Below, piece by piece: positions 7,401-7,746 of a stretch of DNA of 7,746 nt. The notes beneath the pieces are model-generated. The model saw nothing but the letters and a program-made list of their open reading frames with translations. It was not told where the DNA came from and did not search any database. The stretch's first letter is position 1. Each line of letters opens with the position of its first letter. Position numbers and translations under genes: made by a program. Origin of the DNA: Verrucomicrobiales bacterium (lineage in GTDB: Bacteria > Verrucomicrobiota > Verrucomicrobiia > Verrucomicrobiales > DEV007); NCBI GenBank assembly GCA_007123695.1, contig SLGN01000533.1:1-7746 (forward strand), given 5' to 3'.

Positions 7401-7746
7401 CGTGGCAGCCGTAGAGCCAGCCGTCGGGCCCCCAGGTGAAGGAGTTGAGGGTCTCGTGGGTGTCCTGGTGGCCCCAGCCGTCGAGAAGGATCTCGGGCTC
7501 GCCGTCGGGGAGGTCGTTTTCGTCCTTGTCAGGATAGAAGAGCAGGTAGGGCGCCGCGCCGACGTAGACGCCGCCGAAGCCGACGGCGATGCCGCTGGCG
7601 AGGTTGACGTTTTCGGCGAAGACCTTGCGGGTGTCGAAGCGGCCGTCGCCGTCGGTGTCCTCGAAGATGAGGATGCGGTCCTTGCCCTCGTCGTGGCCGC
7701 CGGGATCGCGCACGGGATAGGTGTGCCCCTCGACGACCCAGAGGCG
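4450..7746 (-). CDS. PVC-type heme-binding CxxCH protein (beta-propeller dehydrogenase-like, HEAT repeats, cytochrome c, C-terminal sugar-binding-like domain), 5' partial
   Basis: The frame is open from the right edge (RLWVVEGHTYP...) to the TGA at 4452-4450, giving 1098 visible residues; start and any signal peptide lie outside. Residue numbers count from the edge. About 1-325: a sorbosone-dehydrogenase-like beta-propeller (TIGR02604 type) with a Ca-loop-like DTDGDGRFD (30-38) and motifs such as NPWGLDFD and GPDGAIYFSDW. About 345-790: alpha-helical HEAT-like repeats. About 803-927: a cytochrome c domain (TIGR02603 type) with heme motif CGTCH (812-816; nt 5313-5299) and probable distal ligand M908 in LMPAGL. 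About 928-952: a Pro/Ala-rich linker. About 953-1098: a beta-rich domain with GFGPGWSGN, WWTGGQPGD and YMFGLD, resembling galactose-binding-like modules of PVC proteins. Such proteins are thought to be exported and to oxidise sugars or related compounds; the substrate is not known. Not functionally tied to the defence genes. Confidence 0.93.
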   Translation of the reverse strand, partial: RLWVVEGHTYPVRDPGGHDEGKDRILIFEDTDGDGRFDTRKVFAENVNLASGIAVGFGGVYVGAAPYLLFYPDKDENDLPDGEPEILLDGWGHQDTHETLNSFTWGPDGWLYGCHGVFTHSRVGVPGTPDEARVPINAGVWRFHPMTHAFEVYAHGTSNPWGLDFDARGDFFVSACVIPHFYHLSQGGRYQRQAGQHFDPHTFDDIKTIADHAHYTGDLRDHAFWGANKDNRPPSPADTSALGGGHAHCGLVLYQADAFPPQYRGDAFFHNLHGHRIVREAIERDGSGHIVRHRPDFVLSNHHDHIGVGILLGPDGAIYFSDWTDPQTCHHRDVEIWDRSNGRIFRVRHGEAKTTATDWTNFSEVELIATLAHANVFHSRQAQRLLQERAATGTIDLAVAEIYLSEFESKYSSSAELRLRALWTRHVCGLIDETGLAAFLDDPAEELRAWAVTLLGESKAALSAPVLARLETIAADDYSLLVRRHLASLLQRLPLAQRWKIAEGLVAHGRSGFDRNLPLLCWYGVEPLVEADPERALGLVNRTPWPQLKDFLTRRAALLPEGRAAVLTSLTKAKNADEFAQRAGHLLASLASLPPVERPAGWDAAKAQGKALAESNPAVAEALARLGARFADPEFFPHWRDLARDDKAPAAKRGEALELLTAGRDPELGALARELIGVAPLRAASLAALRLDPGAETAEALVARLADFPLELRNEAINLIATRPDSALVLLRAVDARQLSSSLVSPVLLDQFARFGNADLDALIERNWIRGGAEVDLAQLAAAIEAWKKKLGPAVLAKADASRGRQTYATTCGTCHTLFGQGVALGPDLTGSNRADLGYLLENVLAPNAVVGKDYLLHVFSMKDGSTLSGMVRGETADYVQLALPGGAALDVKLSEVAKREELPQSLMPAGLFEALPLEQVADLVKYLASPSQVPLPGEAPAPAAASEVPPPAEGVVRVEGEALAASATATRGNVRPQGMAGFGPGWSGNSHLWWTGGQPGDVLTLKVPGLEPGTRHITLFPTTAVDYATIRIAINGQLQEADLYTDKVLPGAPIRFEKVNVSPSEPLQIDVHLTGANPSALPRYMFGLDRVEVELAE

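Overview
All genes in this window lie on the minus strand, so transcription runs from the right edge to the left. The window suggests a high-GC member of the Planctomycetota/Verrucomicrobiota group. The main reason is the large right-hand gene: a beta-propeller 'membrane-bound dehydrogenase' region, HEAT-like repeats and a CxxCH heme domain in one chain is an architecture typical of that superphylum (TIGR02604/TIGR02603 type). The flanking genes are very GC-rich with G/C-ending codons (about 67-77% GC in lines I counted by eye).

Layout from right to left: (1) 7746-4450, the 3' part of the PVC-type heme protein, whose start is beyond the right edge; it ends in an extra carbohydrate-binding-like domain. 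(2) 4449-4258, a 192-bp spacer. (3) 4257-2632, a complete 541-residue protein that joins an ABC/AAA-type ATPase to a DUF4435 (TOPRIM-like) domain. Its GC is visibly lower than its neighbours' and a 17-bp imperfect direct repeat flanks it. (4) 2631-2207, about 425 bp with no convincing gene. (5) 2206 to the left edge, a type I restriction enzyme R subunit (HsdR). One in-frame TGA at 1804-1802 splits it exactly between the N-terminal nuclease domain and the helicase motor; its C-terminus continues past the left edge.

The left half is therefore an edge of a defence island beside an ordinary PVC gene. The ATPase-DUF4435 protein has the domain pair of the PARIS anti-phage system (AriA ATPase plus AriB DUF4435) in one chain. 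PARIS is known to sense phage anti-restriction proteins and is often found with restriction systems, so its position directly upstream of hsdR makes biological sense. The HsdR stop means the restriction arm may be dead, split in two, or misread because of a sequencing error. hsdM and hsdS are not in the window.

No RNA genes, CRISPR arrays, insertion sequences or convincing intrinsic terminators were seen.
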